Positions 1 to 7,719 of a stretch of DNA of 64,000 nucleotides are shown here, piece after piece. The first letter of the stretch is position 1. The number at the start of each line of letters is the position of its first letter. The DNA lies in assembly GCA_046331225.1 (NCBI GenBank), contig JAXLRF010000002.1, forward strand, positions 1 to 64,000. The letters are read 5' to 3'. The translations under genes were made by a program, and so were the position numbers. Under the pieces are notes generated by a model, which saw only the letters and a list, made by a program, of their open reading frames with translations, was not told the DNA's origin and did no database searches. Source of the DNA: VFMC01 sp046331225. Lineage in GTDB: Bacteria; Actinomycetota; Acidimicrobiia; Acidimicrobiales; Ilumatobacteraceae.

Positions 1-1012
1 TGTCGGCGGTGAGGTGCTTGTAGACGCGGTCGGAGATCTGCCGCTTCAACGCGCGCATCGCTTCGCGCTTGGTGCGTCCCTCGGCGACCTTGCGGTCGTA
101 GTAGCCGCGGCCTTCGCTGCCGAGGTGGCGGATCTGGGTGACGGCGATCATGTGGATCGCATGGTTCAGCGTCCGGTTCCCGCGACGCGATAACCGGTGC
201 ACCGTGCGACCCGACGAGGAGAACTCGATCGGTGCGGTCCCGTTGTAGGCGGCGTAGTGCCCGGATGTCGGGAAGCGACCGATGTCGCCGGTGTAACCGA
301 TGATCGTCGCGGCGAGGATCGGGCCGATCCCGTAGACGTCGACGAGTGTGGTGCCGGATGCTTTCACGGCTTCGGTGATGCGTTGCTTGAAGCGCTTCAT
401 CCGCACGTCGAGCAGCTCGATCTCCTCGAGCGTCTCCCGCGCGAGTTCAAGCCGTTGACGTTGCGTCGCGTTGACCGGCTCGATCGCGACGAGGACCTGA
501 AGTGCTTGTCCTGCAACGATTTCCTTGCGGATCCCACCCGGCACCAACTCCCGCACGAGTGCGTGCAGCCGGCTACACGCACGACTCCGAGCACGCGACG
601 CATCGAGCTGCGCTTTGGCCAACAGGCGCAGCACACTCACGTGATCCTCGGCCCGCACCGCTGCGACCGATCGTGATCGCAGCGCTGCGATCGCGACCGC
701 GCGTGCGTCGTTCGCGTCGTTCTTGTTCGACCGCCCCGAGCCGAGCACACGCACCCGAGCTGACAACGTCGGCGGCACGTCGAGCACGGTCTCGCCGTGC
801 CCGAGAAGCTGCTGGGCGAGGAGATAGCCGAGCCCACCAGCGGACTCGATCGCCCACGTCCGCTGCTCGAACCGGGCCGCCCACGACAACAACTCACTCA
901 GCTGTCGCGGTCCCGAGCGGACCTGCAACTGGCCGAGCTCGACCTCGCTGCGATCGATCGCGCACACCGCGTGGAGCAGCTTGTGCGGATCGATCCCGAT
1001 CATCACTGACAT
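1..1012 (-). CDS. IS110-family transposase, 3' end cut by window
   Basis: The ATG start is at 1012, and the product begins MSVMIGIDPHK. The N-terminal half is the RuvC-like DEDD domain, with the first Asp in GIDPHK and a NDANDARAVA motif near residue 100. The C-terminal half is the Transposase_20 domain, with the fingerprint GIGPILAATIIGYTGD and the serine-containing block FSSSGRTVHRLSRRGNR. About 337 residues are visible against 340-420 usual for the family, so only a short tail is missing. The protein acts as an RNA-guided serine/DEDD recombinase on its own DNA. It lies at the outer edge of the cassette array. Confidence 0.93.
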   Translation of the reverse strand, partial: MSVMIGIDPHKLLHAVCAIDRSEVELGQLQVRSGPRQLSELLSWAARFEQRTWAIESAGGLGYLLAQQLLGHGETVLDVPPTLSARVRVLGSGRSNKNDANDARAVAIAALRSRSVAAVRAEDHVSVLRLLAKAQLDASRARSRACSRLHALVRELVPGGIRKEIVAGQALQVLVAIEPVNATQRQRLELARETLEEIELLDVRMKRFKQRITEAVKASGTTLVDVYGIGPILAATIIGYTGDIGRFPTSGHYAAYNGTAPIEFSSSGRTVHRLSRRGNRTLNHAIHMIAVTQIRHLGSEGRGYYDRKVAEGRTKREAMRALKRQISDRVYKHLTAD

Positions 1013-1340
1013 CACGTTCTCCCTTCGTCGGGGTTGAGGGACCGTGATGGGCACTCCTGGTTCAAGATGTCCTGCGCGCCTCTTTCGAGCCACACCACGG
1101 CCGGTTCACCCGGCGAGCGGCCTCTCGTTCGAAAGCCAACCCGCAGGCGACAGGTAGATCGTGAGCCAACCCGCCGGGCGAACCCAGACGCTACGAACGA
1201 GCCGCAACGCCACCAAGATCATCAACCAGGCAGATCTGGCCCCGAGACTAACTCGTGACCGGGGTCGCTGGCGTATGTCGGCACGGAGCCTCCGGCGAGG
1301 GCTCGGTGCCCCACGCACGGGCTGGAAGGCACCAGGATTG
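1..1340 (-). mobile_element. IS110-family insertion sequence (left part outside window)
   Basis: The element consists of the transposase reading out of the window plus the non-coding stretch upstream of it (1013 to about 1340). No gene is seen in that stretch. In the IS110 family the non-coding end upstream of the transposase carries the element terminus and the guide (bridge) RNA. The outer boundary was not located, because IS110 elements lack clear inverted repeats, so 1340 is only the last base before the next gene. Confidence 0.6.
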
Positions 1341-1344
1341 AGAC

Positions 1345-1551
1345 ATGGACGTGGTTGGCGACATCTGCACTGTGCTGCTCGGCGCATTCGTGGTTGCAGT
1401 GTGCGCGCGTCCTGAGCTTCCGAGCTGGCTGACTCGGTTCCGAAAAGATCGGTCGAGGCGAGTCAGCGATCCGGTGTTCCGGATGGTTCTCCTCGTGATC
1501 GGCGCGCTGTTCGCGGTGTCCGGGTTGTGGAGCCTGTGGAACAGATGGTGA
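1345..1551 (+). CDS. 68-aa two-helix membrane protein
   Basis: No named family is recognised. The protein has two hydrophobic segments (about residues 6-22 and 47-63) joined by a basic, Arg-rich loop. It has the same length and layout as the protein at 52189-52395, and the shared blocks VFR.VLLVIGA.FAVSGL and LPSW show that both are genuine genes. It lies opposite to the local repeat polarity, between the IS110 element and the first cassette repeat. There is no clear ribosome binding site. Confidence 0.7.
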   Translation: MDVVGDICTVLLGAFVVAVCARPELPSWLTRFRKDRSRRVSDPVFRMVLLVIGALFAVSGLWSLWNRW

Positions 1552-1629
1552 CTCGCTTGCCGACTCAATGCAGGCGTGGCCAGCCTCCGCTGGGCCTGGC
1601 CGGTCCGAACCAATGGTGAGCGAGTGGGT

Positions 1630-1652
1630 CGTGCCGAGCGGCAGCTCTGGGC
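1630..1652 (-). repeat. attC-like repeat, L arm (- orientation)
   Basis: On the minus strand it reads CAGAGCTGCCGCTCGGCACG. Only the L arm is recognisable. Confidence 0.6.
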
Positions 1653-1727
1653 GGTCACCTCGGGTCGGTGAATGAACGAGCGCACCGGTCCGAGACTCCG
1701 AGGAGGCCGCGGGCTACCGCTCGACTC

Positions 1728-1777
1728 ACCCTCGACGAGAAGCCCCCGCCAGCACCCCTCGATCACCGGAATATCTA
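1728..1777 (-). mobile_element. solo left end of the two-recombinase element
   Basis: On the minus strand the sequence starts TAGATATTCCGGTGATCGAG and continues with recognisable similarity (CTGGCGGGG, CTCGTCGAGGG) to the first 50 bp of the elements at 17761 and 41815. It then diverges and has no recombinase genes. As in the complete copies it is preceded directly by CTG inside an L core (CCCGATCTG), so this is a third insertion at the same position, now reduced to one end. Confidence 0.8.
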
Positions 1778-1790
1778 CAGATCGGGGCGG

Positions 1791-2138
1791 TCAACTCTTG
1801 AGCCACTCGATGGCGAACCGGTCGAAGCTCAGCTCCTCTTCGATCTCGGCGTCGATCACGCTCCATCGAACCACTGGTGACTCGCCTCCGCTGTCGACGC
1901 AGAACGGATCGCCAGTGCCGTCGTCGCCGAAAGCAACGAGCGACAGGTCGAGCATTCCTTCGCTCCATCGTTGAAGAGTGTCGGCGACCAACCTCTCCAA
2001 TGGCCACACCACCCACCATTGACCGTCAACGTTGAACCGCCCGTCCGCGGCGAGGTACATCGCCTTGAGAGCACCGGGCAGCGTCACGTTCAGGCGCGCC
2101 TCGGCGTCTGCCAGCTGTCGATCATCGCATCCGGCCAC
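1791..2138 (-). CDS. SMI1/KNR4 (SUKH) family protein
   Basis: The GTG start at 2138 is chosen because the upstream part of the open frame reads through the neighbouring repeat (2176-2202). The product is 115 aa. The pattern RLNVTLPGALKAMYLAADG, followed by a Trp-rich strand (GQWWVVWPLERL) and FGDDGTGDPFCVD, is typical of SUKH/SMI1-KNR4 domains. Many of these are immunity proteins against contact-dependent or polymorphic toxins. No cognate toxin is adjacent, so here it is an orphan cassette gene. Its TGA lies just before the L core that carries the solo element end. Confidence 0.82.
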   Translation of the reverse strand: MAGCDDRQLADAEARLNVTLPGALKAMYLAADGRFNVDGQWWVVWPLERLVADTLQRWSEGMLDLSLVAFGDDGTGDPFCVDSGGESPVVRWSVIDAEIEEELSFDRFAIEWLKS

Positions 2139-2175
2139 ACGAGCAGGATGCCAAATCCTCGAGTCACCAGAGGGC

Positions 2176-2202
2176 GAGCCGAGCGGCAGTTCGGAGCGGG
2201 CA
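2176..2202 (-). repeat. attC-like repeat, L arm (- orientation)
   Basis: On the minus strand it reads CTCCGAACTGCCGCTCGGCT. It separates the SUKH gene from the gene at 2251, and the open frame of the former runs through it without a stop. Confidence 0.7.
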
Positions 2203-2250
2203 AGGAGTCCAAGGAACCATGCGTCCTGCTCCGTCGTCCAAGATGGTGTG

Positions 2251-2868
2251 ATGCGACAACGAGCGGGCACGATCTCATGGGTCTTGACGTTCCTCACAGC
2301 GACCACGGTCTCGGTTGGAGCGATTGTCCTCGGCAGCTCGGAACGGGTGGCGGCGTGCAGCTGCGCCACGTTTACCGATGAGGAGGCGCTCGACGCTTCT
2401 GACGCTGCGTTCACAGGCACGGTCTTCGAGGTCATTACACCGCCCGGCGACACTTACTCTTCGACCGATCCCGAGCGCTTCGTGTTTGACGTGAAAGAGG
2501 TGTACAAGGGGGAGGTGTTCGCTCGCCAGTCGATCGTCACGGCCCGAGAAGGTGCGAGCTGCGGCCTCGAAATCAGCGGTCCAGGTCCGTTCCTGGTGTT
2601 CGCTCGCGAGACCGACAGCGTCGTCAGCGGTGCTGTCGACGGCGAGCTGTACTCCAGCCTGTGCTCAGGAACACGCCCGCTGGCGAGCGACACCATTCCA
2701 GCCAGCTTTGGATCCGGCTCGGCTCCTCGCGCAGGCGCTTCGCCAATAGGTGACAACGGGACAGAATCCTCGACCGTTCGGATCATCGTGATCGCAGGAG
2801 CGGTCGGTGTCATCGGAGCAGGGTGTGTCTTCGCAATTCGCCGGCACAAAGGGCGTGCCACGTCGTAG
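2251..2868 (+). CDS. secreted, membrane-anchored protein with N-terminal CSC motif
   Basis: A signal peptide (residues 1-34) ends before AACSCATFTDEEA. A Cys-x-Cys immediately after the signal cleavage site, then D.AFTGTVFEV and a conserved SCGL block, resemble the netrin/TIMP-like (NTR) fold of actinobacterial exported proteins. A transmembrane helix near residues 173-192 is followed by a basic tail, giving a C-terminal anchor. The gene runs opposite to the polarity of the repeats on either side, so it probably has its own promoter. The NTR assignment is an inference; secretion and anchoring are clear. Confidence 0.8.
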   Translation: MRQRAGTISWVLTFLTATTVSVGAIVLGSSERVAACSCATFTDEEALDASDAAFTGTVFEVITPPGDTYSSTDPERFVFDVKEVYKGEVFARQSIVTAREGASCGLEISGPGPFLVFARETDSVVSGAVDGELYSSLCSGTRPLASDTIPASFGSGSAPRAGASPIGDNGTESSTVRIIVIAGAVGVIGAGCVFAIRRHKGRATS

Positions 2869-2882
2869 TACCGACGAGCCGC

Positions 2883-2946
2883 ACCGAATGCCCGGACCGC
2901 GCGGCGAGCGCAAGGGATCAAGCCGAGCAGAGCGGCAGTTCGGTAC
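2883..2946 (-). repeat. attC-like repeat, complete (- orientation)
   Basis: On the minus strand the L arm is CCGAACTGCCGCTCTGCTCG, then CTTGCGCTCGCC, then the R arm CGGTCCGGGCATTCGG. This is one of the best preserved copies. Confidence 0.9.
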
Positions 2947-3020
2947 TGCCCGAAAGGGGAAGTGCTAGATGCGTGGACTCGCCGACGGCCAGTTCGTCGG
3001 CCACGGGTAGGGTCACGGGT

Positions 3021-3224
3021 GTGGACAAAGGTCCGGCTATTCCAGCTCGGCGGATCCGAGTCGCAATCACCGTCGGCGTCGTTCTGTCTGCGATCGGGTT
3101 GCTGGTGACTCTGTGGACCCAACCCGATGCCGTGGACTTCGCAGGTCAGACGCTCCTGGGCAGCCTGACTATCGTCCTCTTCTGCGCCTACCTCTTGTAC
3201 GCGCTGTGGAGCGCGTACCGCTGA
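3021..3224 (+). CDS. 67-aa two-helix membrane protein
   Basis: The GTG start at 3021 is the first start after the preceding repeat. Two hydrophobic segments cover residues 13-30 and 43-62, with a short acidic linker between them. No family is recognised. It lies against the local repeat polarity and ends 9 nt before the next repeat. Confidence 0.65.
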   Translation: MDKGPAIPARRIRVAITVGVVLSAIGLLVTLWTQPDAVDFAGQTLLGSLTIVLFCAYLLYALWSAYR

Positions 3225-3232
3225 GCGATTGA

Positions 3233-3262
3233 GCGGCAGACAGATCGGCAGTTCGGCTCGGT
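3233..3262 (-). repeat. attC-like repeat, L arm (- orientation)
   Basis: On the minus strand it reads GAGCCGAACTGCCGATCTG. The stop of the minus-strand gene at 3262 abuts it. Confidence 0.75.
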
Positions 3263-3648
3263 CACCAGGGAATGACATCACCGAGGATCTCCTGCCGCAG
3301 CCATCGGTACCAGGCATCGAGCTTGTCCTCGCTCCAGCATGCGGACTCCTGCACTGCGACTGCCCGACCGTCCGCGAGATGAAGCGTGACACCGTGCGTA
3401 CTCCAACTGCCACCCCACTCAGATGGCCTGATGTGCATCCGCACCTCCACGACGTCGGCGTCCCCGATTCGGCGGAAGCCAGCGACCAGCCGCCGAGTGA
3501 CGATTTCGCCGCCCCGGACTCGAACAGAGTGCCGCCAGTAGACAACGGCCGCAGCTAGTCCGACGGCAAACAGCACCCAGCCGGTGACACTCCGGAGAAG
3601 AACCATTGGGCAAGTGACGATCAGCCACGTGACGGGCGGACTCGTCAT
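3262..3648 (-). CDS. membrane protein with PH-like C-terminal domain
   Basis: The ATG start is at 3648 and the product is 128 aa. Two membrane segments occupy roughly residues 4-40. The soluble tail (VRVRGGEIVTRRLVAGF, VTLHLADGRAVAVQ, then WYRWLRQEIL) has the beta-rich pattern ending in an amphipathic helix seen in bacterial PH-like domains. The gene follows local repeat polarity and ends at an L arm, as expected for a cassette. The PH-like label is an inference from the layout. Confidence 0.75.
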   Translation of the reverse strand: MTSPPVTWLIVTCPMVLLRSVTGWVLFAVGLAAAVVYWRHSVRVRGGEIVTRRLVAGFRRIGDADVVEVRMHIRPSEWGGSWSTHGVTLHLADGRAVAVQESACWSEDKLDAWYRWLRQEILGDVIPW

Positions 3649-3727
3649 GTAGTAGCCGACGGCACGACGAGGACGACTGACCACCCGGCAACATACGGTT
3701 GGGGACAGCTTTGGCGGCGCCTGGCTG

Positions 3728-3752
3728 GCGCGTCTATCGGCAGATCTGGACG
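3728..3752 (-). repeat. attC-like repeat, L arm (- orientation)
   Basis: On the minus strand it reads GTCCAGATCTGCCGATAGACG. It is the distal boundary of the duplicated cassette: the two cassette copies stop matching right after CAGATCTGCCG. Confidence 0.75.
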
Positions 3753-4818
3753 GCTGCTCGCACGATGGTCGGTGCCGTTGGCAGGGGGTTCGTGGTGCGC
3801 CACTTCTCTCACGGGGCGGTAGTGCCGGGCGCGGTTTGCTGGTCGTCTTTCGGCTGCGTCCACGGCGCGAGGGTCTGAGCGAGCGCCCAGCCACCGAGCG
3901 GAAGGATGCCGATCGGAACGACATCCAACGCTGTCGCGATCCAGCCACCATCGATCCACCCACTCGCGACGAGGTTGTCTCCTTGGCCAGCAGCGCCCGT
4001 CAACACCCCGGCTCCTGCGGCGAGCATCGCAGCCGTCCCGTAGACGGTGGCTCTGCGCCGACGGTGACGACGTCGTGATTGTTCTCTCGCGAGCAGGAGA
4101 TTTGCCGCGAGACACACACCCAGGAGGCCCACTGCGAGCAGCCACCGCGCGGGTTGAGGACGAAGGTCGAGCATCCCGAAGGGGGCACGCTCACAGCCCT
4201 CGAGCGTCACGTTGGTCGTCCACGAATCTGCCGGCTCGATCGCCCAGTCGTGCGGAATCCTTGGCTGACTCACGGTGGCATCGATCGAGACGTAGCCGAG
4301 ATCGAGAATCTGCTGACACAGCCGACGAAGATCGAACCGAACCGAAGGGTCACTGCCGGGCTGAAACACCCCATCAGCGCGAAGGACCAAGAACGGATAG
4401 CCGGCGCCGTTCCCATCGATCGTTGCCCTCAACCGACCACTTCCGAACACTGGAGCGTCAAGGTCGGTGGCCATGTCGATGAGACGCTCGGCTTCGGGAC
4501 CGTCACCGAAGCCGAGCCGAACGTTCGCATCCCCGTCGGCACTCACGACCAGGTCCAGGCTGACCCGGTCGCGCTGCTGGGGTACGAGGGCGGGATCGCA
4601 GCCGGTCAGCAAGCACATCGCCCCAGCGGCGACGACGAAGCCGAGAACCAACCGACGTATCAAGTGTGGCGATCCCCTCTGGCGTGTTGCAGACCGCAAC
4701 GGCGTCCTCCCGTGCAACCGATCCTGACCATCGGGTCAGCGACCCTGCACTCCAGCGGAAGGTGCCACACCCGTCCTGGCAAGTTCATCACGTCATCACC
4801 CGCTCGGATCGGCAGATC
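3738..4818 (-). repeat. duplicated cassette, copy A (inverted relative to 35094-36174)
   Basis: These 1,081 bp match 35094-36174 in inverted orientation, with one difference noticed (TGATGACG versus TGACGACG near the start). The match begins at GATCTGCCG of one L core and ends at GATCTGCCG of the next. The flanks are unrelated. The unit contains the remainder of one repeat, the lipoprotein gene and the first bases of the following repeat. Confidence 0.95.
3809..4663 (-). CDS. lipoprotein with C-terminal membrane helices (copy A)
   Basis: The product is about 284 aa from a TTG start at 4663, which has AGAGGGGA upstream; an upstream TTG at 4717 is the alternative. The signal peptide ends in the lipobox LLTGC. 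An extracytoplasmic domain of about 150 residues follows, with no recognised family. Three hydrophobic segments then appear (ARWLLAVGLLGVCLAANLLLA, an Ala/Gly-rich one, and a last one near IGILPLGGWALAQTL), separated by a very basic stretch. The protein is identical to the copy at 35249-36103. This identity over 31 kb points to recent cassette movement or copying. Confidence 0.85.
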   Translation of the reverse strand: MIRRLVLGFVVAAGAMCLLTGCDPALVPQQRDRVSLDLVVSADGDANVRLGFGDGPEAERLIDMATDLDAPVFGSGRLRATIDGNGAGYPFLVLRADGVFQPGSDPSVRFDLRRLCQQILDLGYVSIDATVSQPRIPHDWAIEPADSWTTNVTLEGCERAPFGMLDLRPQPARWLLAVGLLGVCLAANLLLAREQSRRRHRRRRATVYGTAAMLAAGAGVLTGAAGQGDNLVASGWIDGGWIATALDVVPIGILPLGGWALAQTLAPWTQPKDDQQTAPGTTAP

Positions 4819-4825
4819 GGCTCGG
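4798..4825 (-). repeat. attC-like repeat, L arm (- orientation)
   Basis: On the minus strand it reads GCCGATCTGCCGATCCGAGC. It forms the proximal boundary of duplicated cassette A; its right part is shared with 35094 onward and its left part is not. Confidence 0.8.
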
Positions 4826-4833
4826 CCATCGAG

Positions 4834-5265
4834 TCATCGAACCAGAAGTCCTGTCACCGTGCACGGAAGGCAGTTGTCGTCGCGCAACACCTCGATCTCG
4901 AACGAGTTGTCCGAGATGGACATCTCGAAGACGCCCGATCGATCGGTCGAGATCATCGACACCTCCTCCCGACTCCACACGCCAGGTATCGCCGAGACAC
5001 GCACCGGTCGCTCGTAGCGAAGCTCGACGGCCGCGACGCGTGAATCGGTCACAGCGAGAAAGAACAGTCGCGGCAATCTGGCGGCCCGAGTCACCGCTCG
5101 CCGATCCCAGAGCCATCTCAGCGCGGTGCCGAGAGCAGCGAGTCCGTTCCCACCGGGTACCTCCGCCTCCGTCACGAAGAGACGAACCAAACCGCCGGCC
5201 AGGAGCGGCTCACCGAGCGCCGCAGCAACAGCGTCTCGCGTGTTTGCGTCGACATCGTCGGTCAC
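4834..5265 (-). CDS. hypothetical soluble protein, 143 aa
   Basis: The GTG start at 5265 is preceded by AAAGGGGA at good spacing, one of the few clear ribosome binding sites in the array. An N-terminal alpha-helical segment (residues 1-55) is followed by a beta-rich C-terminal half. There is no signal peptide, no membrane segment and no recognised family. The TGA lies 9 nt before the next L arm. Confidence 0.75.
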   Translation of the reverse strand: MTDDVDANTRDAVAAALGEPLLAGGLVRLFVTEAEVPGGNGLAALGTALRWLWDRRAVTRAARLPRLFFLAVTDSRVAAVELRYERPVRVSAIPGVWSREEVSMISTDRSGVFEMSISDNSFEIEVLRDDNCLPCTVTGLLVR

Positions 5266-5328
5266 GAGCCGTCCCCTTTACAAGCCTTGCACGAAGTCTA
5301 AGAGGGCGACCCCAACGGGGTCCGTAGC

Positions 5329-5355
5329 TGCGCCCGATCGGCAGATCGGAGCTAC
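5329..5355 (-). repeat. attC-like repeat, L arm (- orientation)
   Basis: On the minus strand it reads TAGCTCCGATCTGCCGATCG. Its first three bases are the stop codon of the gene at 5352. Confidence 0.8.
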
Positions 5356-5960
5356 CACTCGACTGGGCCGCTGCCGTCATCGAAGGGGTCCGAGGTCGAG
5401 CGCCAGCGCCGGTAGACAACTCTGAACCAGGTGATAGCGGCGGCGCACACCAGCAACCCCGCGAACGACTGACTCGCGACGGCGGAGACTCCCCCGATGG
5501 CGGCAAAGGTCGGCAGCACACTGCGCGTCTTCCATCGCCGCGGGTCGTTCAGATAGCCGGGAAGTGTGGCGGCCCAGGAAGGCATGGTGCTGGCTCGGAA
5601 ACGAAGCACCAGCGGCCCGGGCTTGAACGACGGCCCGGCCGGAAAGTACAGACGCTCGCCCATCTCCAAAGCCACGGCGTGTCCCGGCCGCAACGTTCCA
5701 TAGAAGGTCGCCGCCGAAGCGTCCGGAAATGAGCTGAATCCGGGGTCGACTTCGAGGGGGACGACTACGACTGCTCGATCGCCGTCGTCCGCGTCCTCGT
5801 TGTAGATGATCGCGTGGTGCCGAGAATCGCGCCCGACTCTGATCGTCACCAACGCCGAACCCGAGTGACGGGCTTGTCCGGAACGAAGCTCGCCTAGCTC
5901 TTGCAGGTAGGCCCGTGTGGCGTAATCGGCGTCCTCGAACGGGTCTGACACGCGGGGCAT
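5352..5960 (-). CDS. membrane protein with soluble N-terminal domain, 202 aa
   Basis: The ATG at 5960 overlaps the end of an R arm (GGGCACTATGCC), so the repeat supplies the start region. A soluble domain of about 140 residues contains HHAIIYNEDADDGDRAVVV and PGHAVALEMGERLYFPAG. Two hydrophobic segments lie near residues 155-185. The stop codon TAG is the first triplet of the next L arm. No family is recognised. Confidence 0.78.
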   Translation of the reverse strand: MPRVSDPFEDADYATRAYLQELGELRSGQARHSGSALVTIRVGRDSRHHAIIYNEDADDGDRAVVVVPLEVDPGFSSFPDASAATFYGTLRPGHAVALEMGERLYFPAGPSFKPGPLVLRFRASTMPSWAATLPGYLNDPRRWKTRSVLPTFAAIGGVSAVASQSFAGLLVCAAAITWFRVVYRRWRSTSDPFDDGSGPVEW

Positions 5961-6024
5961 AGTGCCCGGACTCAACGGCGAGCGCAAGGCATCAGGCCCG
6001 CGCCGAGCGGCAGTTCCGCGCTAG
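5960..6024 (-). repeat. attC-like repeat, complete (- orientation)
   Basis: On the minus strand it starts TAGCGCGGAACTGCCGCTCG and has a spacer ending CTTGCGCTCGCC, then GAGTCCGGGCACTATGCC. It links the stop of one gene directly to the start of the next. Confidence 0.92.
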
Positions 6025-6311
6025 TAGTCGCCCCTGAGGTACCGAAGCGCTTCCGGAGCTTTCGGTAAGCGCGACTGCCACCAGTTCGTGGTTTCCGTCG
6101 TCGAGTTGTCAGTCGTGATCTCCACGAAGCGAGCGTCGATGGCGTCGGCGGATACCCACAGCGCCTCGTTACCAGCGAGTTCCAACCGAGACGCCAAGCG
6201 TCCACGAGTGGCGATCAGTTCGTCGTACTCAAAGGCGTCAAGCGGATGATCCTCCAACTCGGAGACCCATCGATCCCAAGCGTCGACGCTCGCCCTCGCC
6301 TCATCTGACAC
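6021..6311 (-). CDS. hypothetical protein, 96 aa
   Basis: The GTG start at 6311 sits inside the R arm region (CTGCGCTCGTG), with no room for a Shine-Dalgarno. The stop TAG is shared with the following L arm. The protein is acidic and Trp-rich, mostly helical (VDAWDRWVSELEDHPLDAF) and without hydrophobic segments. No family is recognised. Confidence 0.72.
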   Translation of the reverse strand: MSDEARASVDAWDRWVSELEDHPLDAFEYDELIATRGRLASRLELAGNEALWVSADAIDARFVEITTDNSTTETTNWWQSRLPKAPEALRYLRGDY

Positions 6312-6382
6312 GAGCGCAGAATGCCCGGCGAGGACGCTTCCCGCAAGTCATTGCCCGGACCTGATCGGCAGACAGGCGTGGC
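6312..6382 (-). repeat. attC-like repeat, complete (- orientation)
   Basis: On the minus strand the L side is CTGTCTGCCGATCAGGTCCG and the R side is CGCCGGGCATTCTGCGC. The spacer differs from other copies (GGGCAATGACTTGCGGG). Confidence 0.8.
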
Positions 6383-6634
6383 TCCGCTCCGGTCTCCTGT
6401 GCAAGCATCTGGCATCCCGACAACAGGCACGGTGAGGTGCCCGAGGCGCGAGCCGAACTGGCAGGAGCAAGAGGCGGCAGCCGGGAGGCCCGCACGCGTG
6501 ATGCACGATCGGCGTCCTGAGTAGTCCCTGCCGGACTCACCGCGCCCGATCGGCAGTTCCGCGCTCGTGACTCGTTCGTCTGGGCTGGCCACGATCCCGT
6601 GGCCGGAGGCGGCCGCTCTCGTCTGCCTGCGCCG
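6383..6634. other. stretch without a recognisable gene (includes one repeat)
   Basis: About 140 bp lie between two complete repeats, followed by about 70 bp to the stop of the lipoprotein gene. No open frame with a plausible start, stop or composition was found on either strand. This could be an empty or eroded cassette. Confidence 0.5.
6521..6567 (-). repeat. attC-like repeat (- orientation)
   Basis: The minus-strand L arm GAGCGCGGAACTGCCGATCG is followed by a shortened right part (GAGTCCGGCAGGGACTA). Confidence 0.8.
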
Positions 6635-7711
6635 TTAGTCCTTCGCCATCAACGCTGCAATCTCGATGCCAGCGGGAGTCGCGTGGGTGAAGAGGATCAT
6701 GCGGTCGTCAGCGGCTTGTAGGCGCCACTCGCCGAGCCGGAACCAATAGGGGGACGAGTCCGCGGGCAGCACCGCCACGAAGGGGTCAAAGGTCGCCACG
6801 TCACGAACGGTGACGTCGGCGAACCAGGCGCCATCGCCGAAGGGCCCGAATCGTTGCAGCTCGGGTGCTTCCCCATCGGAGTCATCCTGTTCCACGTTCA
6901 CGATCCACTGGGTTGAACCGAGGAGATCGGAACGATCCACCGTCACTGTGGCGCGGCCGCCGTCGACCCGTTTGACGGCCTCCACGGACGTCTCGTCGAG
7001 TGCAACGTTCGTCTCGATGTCCATCACACGTCCAGAGCCGGGCTGATCGACCCCGCCGGTCACGATCTCGAACACACGCTGCGGGAACGAGTCGAGAGTC
7101 GACGACTGCAACAAGCGCAAGCCCTCGTCGGAAACGGTGTACGCATCCAGACGCGAGGTACCGTCCGCAAGCCACAAGGCGATGAAGAGCGTCCCGTTCG
7201 GCGCCGTTCCTGACCAGACGATGGACGACTCTGCAAGGTCCGGCAGCACTTCATCCCTGATCCAAGTGCCGCTGCGGTCGAGGAGCAGCACGCGTCCCGT
7301 GAGAAGGGGCAAGGGGTCGGTGATCTTTGGGGACTGGTGCTCGAACACGGCCATGAAGTCGGGCGTGAGTGCCACATTGACGAGATGCTCGCCGTCATGC
7401 GGCGACAGCTTGCCGAGTCCGGTGCCGAAGGGCACGGTCGTGATCAGGGTGGGTGCCAGCACCTCGCCGCCGGACAGCGGCACCTCGAGGTCCGACGCTG
7501 ACGGGCTCGCAGTCGATGTTGCTGACGCGTGCGCTGACGTCTCCGGCGGTTCCGTCGTGTTGATGGTCGACTCTGGGCTCGACGCAACGGGCGCCACCGC
7601 CGAGCCAGATGAGCCGGACGAGCCCAGCTCGTTCGATCCCGTTCCACACGCGGTCAACACCGCTCCAGCAAGCAGTAGTCGAGCGGCCAGCGCCGGCAGT
7701 CTCACAAGCAC
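6635..7711 (-). CDS. lipoprotein, 358 aa
   Basis: The GTG at 7711 (or 7705) is chosen so that the signal peptide VRLPALAARLLLAGAVLTAC is complete; the open frame further upstream runs through a repeat. The lipobox is LTAC. A Ser/Thr/Ala-rich linker (residues 25-75) precedes an extracytoplasmic domain of about 280 residues with beta-propeller-like spacing (LLLDRSGTWIRDEVLPD, LDAYTVSDEGLRLL). Nothing more specific is recognised. It is the longest cassette product in the left array and follows the local repeat polarity. Confidence 0.85.
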   Translation of the reverse strand: MLVRLPALAARLLLAGAVLTACGTGSNELGSSGSSGSAVAPVASSPESTINTTEPPETSAHASATSTASPSASDLEVPLSGGEVLAPTLITTVPFGTGLGKLSPHDGEHLVNVALTPDFMAVFEHQSPKITDPLPLLTGRVLLLDRSGTWIRDEVLPDLAESSIVWSGTAPNGTLFIALWLADGTSRLDAYTVSDEGLRLLQSSTLDSFPQRVFEIVTGGVDQPGSGRVMDIETNVALDETSVEAVKRVDGGRATVTVDRSDLLGSTQWIVNVEQDDSDGEAPELQRFGPFGDGAWFADVTVRDVATFDPFVAVLPADSSPYWFRLGEWRLQAADDRMILFTHATPAGIEIAALMAKD

Positions 7712-7719
7712 CAGCCTGC

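Noticed and set aside
2454..3545. Long minus-strand open frame of 363 codons
   Set aside because: Low-complexity composition and it covers the opposite strand of the secreted protein and a complete repeat. A shadow of the real genes.
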